Part shown: positions 5,258 through 5,378 of the stretch, piece after piece | How positions within the stretch are numbered: the first letter of the stretch is position 1 | Layout: the number at the start of each line of letters is the position of its first letter | Source: Oscillospiraceae bacterium | GTDB lineage: Bacteria; Bacillota; Clostridia; Oscillospirales; Oscillospiraceae | Assembly: GCA_009786775.1 (NCBI GenBank) | Contig: WQRL01000159.1 | Location: 1 to 5,378, forward strand | Length of the DNA: 5,378 bases | Direction of reading: 5' to 3' | Notes under the pieces: model-generated | The model's database searches: none | Told to the model about the DNA's origin: nothing | Seen by the model: the letters and a program-made list of their open reading frames with translations, nothing else | Translations under genes and position numbers: made by a program

Positions 5258-5378
5258 GCACAGCGTTTTTCGGTACTACCCGTCATTTTTCTAAGTTCAT
5301 GTCCGCTTGACCGGGTTGTCAGATTAATTTTCTTTTTCAATACCGCAGTGCCTGTCGGCGAAGGTAAGTGTTTTATTG
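5258..5378. other. Non-coding tail after apbE, possible weak terminator
   Basis: No gene is recognisable here. TGAC (5308-5311) and GTCA (5318-5321) form a 4-bp stem with loop CGGGTT, followed by a T-rich run (ATTAATTTTCTTTTTC). The stem is too short to be a confident terminator but is the best candidate for ending apbE transcription. The window ends before any following gene is evident. Confidence 0.3.

Noticed and set aside
4453..5340. Minus-strand ORFs opposite apbE, including one of 105 residues running past its end.
   Set aside because: These are low-complexity, Ser/Pro-rich shadows of the apbE frame.
1..5378. CRISPR array, tRNA genes (including selC), defence or toxin-antitoxin genes.
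   Set aside because: No spaced direct repeats, tRNA T-loop signatures or such protein families were seen; all four long genes are housekeeping or metabolic families.

Overview
The window reads as chromosomal DNA of an anaerobic, Gram-positive-type bacterium, most likely a moderate-GC member of the Clostridia. This is inferred from purine-rich Shine-Dalgarno sites (lysR has AAGGAGG), compact sigma-A-like promoters, a selenocysteine-synthesis gene and a secreted flavin-transferase lipoprotein. No rRNA or tRNA is present that would place it more precisely.

Layout. Three genes point left (minus strand). selA (1-1213, C-terminus cut by the window edge) encodes the PLP enzyme that makes Sec-tRNA(Sec). 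lysR (1387-2256) encodes a LysR-type regulator. An aldehyde dehydrogenase gene (2448-3890) is complete. One gene points right: apbE (4247-5257), a lipoprotein FAD:protein FMN transferase. The ALDH gene and apbE diverge from a 356-bp intergenic region. The last 120 bp hold no recognisable gene.

Regulation visible in the DNA. selA has an extended -10 promoter (TGATATAAT). lysR has a good TTGATT-17-TATAAT promoter with a leader of only about 20 nt. apbE has a TTGTTT-17-TATTAT promoter. selA and apbE each have a strong stem-loop almost at the predicted 5' end of the mRNA. A well-formed intrinsic terminator (4075-4106) points toward apbE but lies upstream of its proximal promoter, so something is transcribed rightward into it, either a leader or a small RNA. 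Between the ALDH gene and lysR lies a 74-nt, bulge-free, near-palindromic hairpin (2340-2413) flanked by GAAA on both sides. This is the most unusual structure in the window.

How the genes relate. SelA would work with SelB and SelD, which are not visible here; selB often lies just downstream of selA, beyond base 1. ApbE usually flavinylates membrane or extracytoplasmic redox proteins such as Rnf/Nqr subunits, none of which is in the window. The LysR protein could control the ALDH gene or selA, but neither is divergent from lysR in the classic way, so its target is open. No defence system, CRISPR array, prophage or complete transposable element is present. The interest lies mostly in the non-coding structures.
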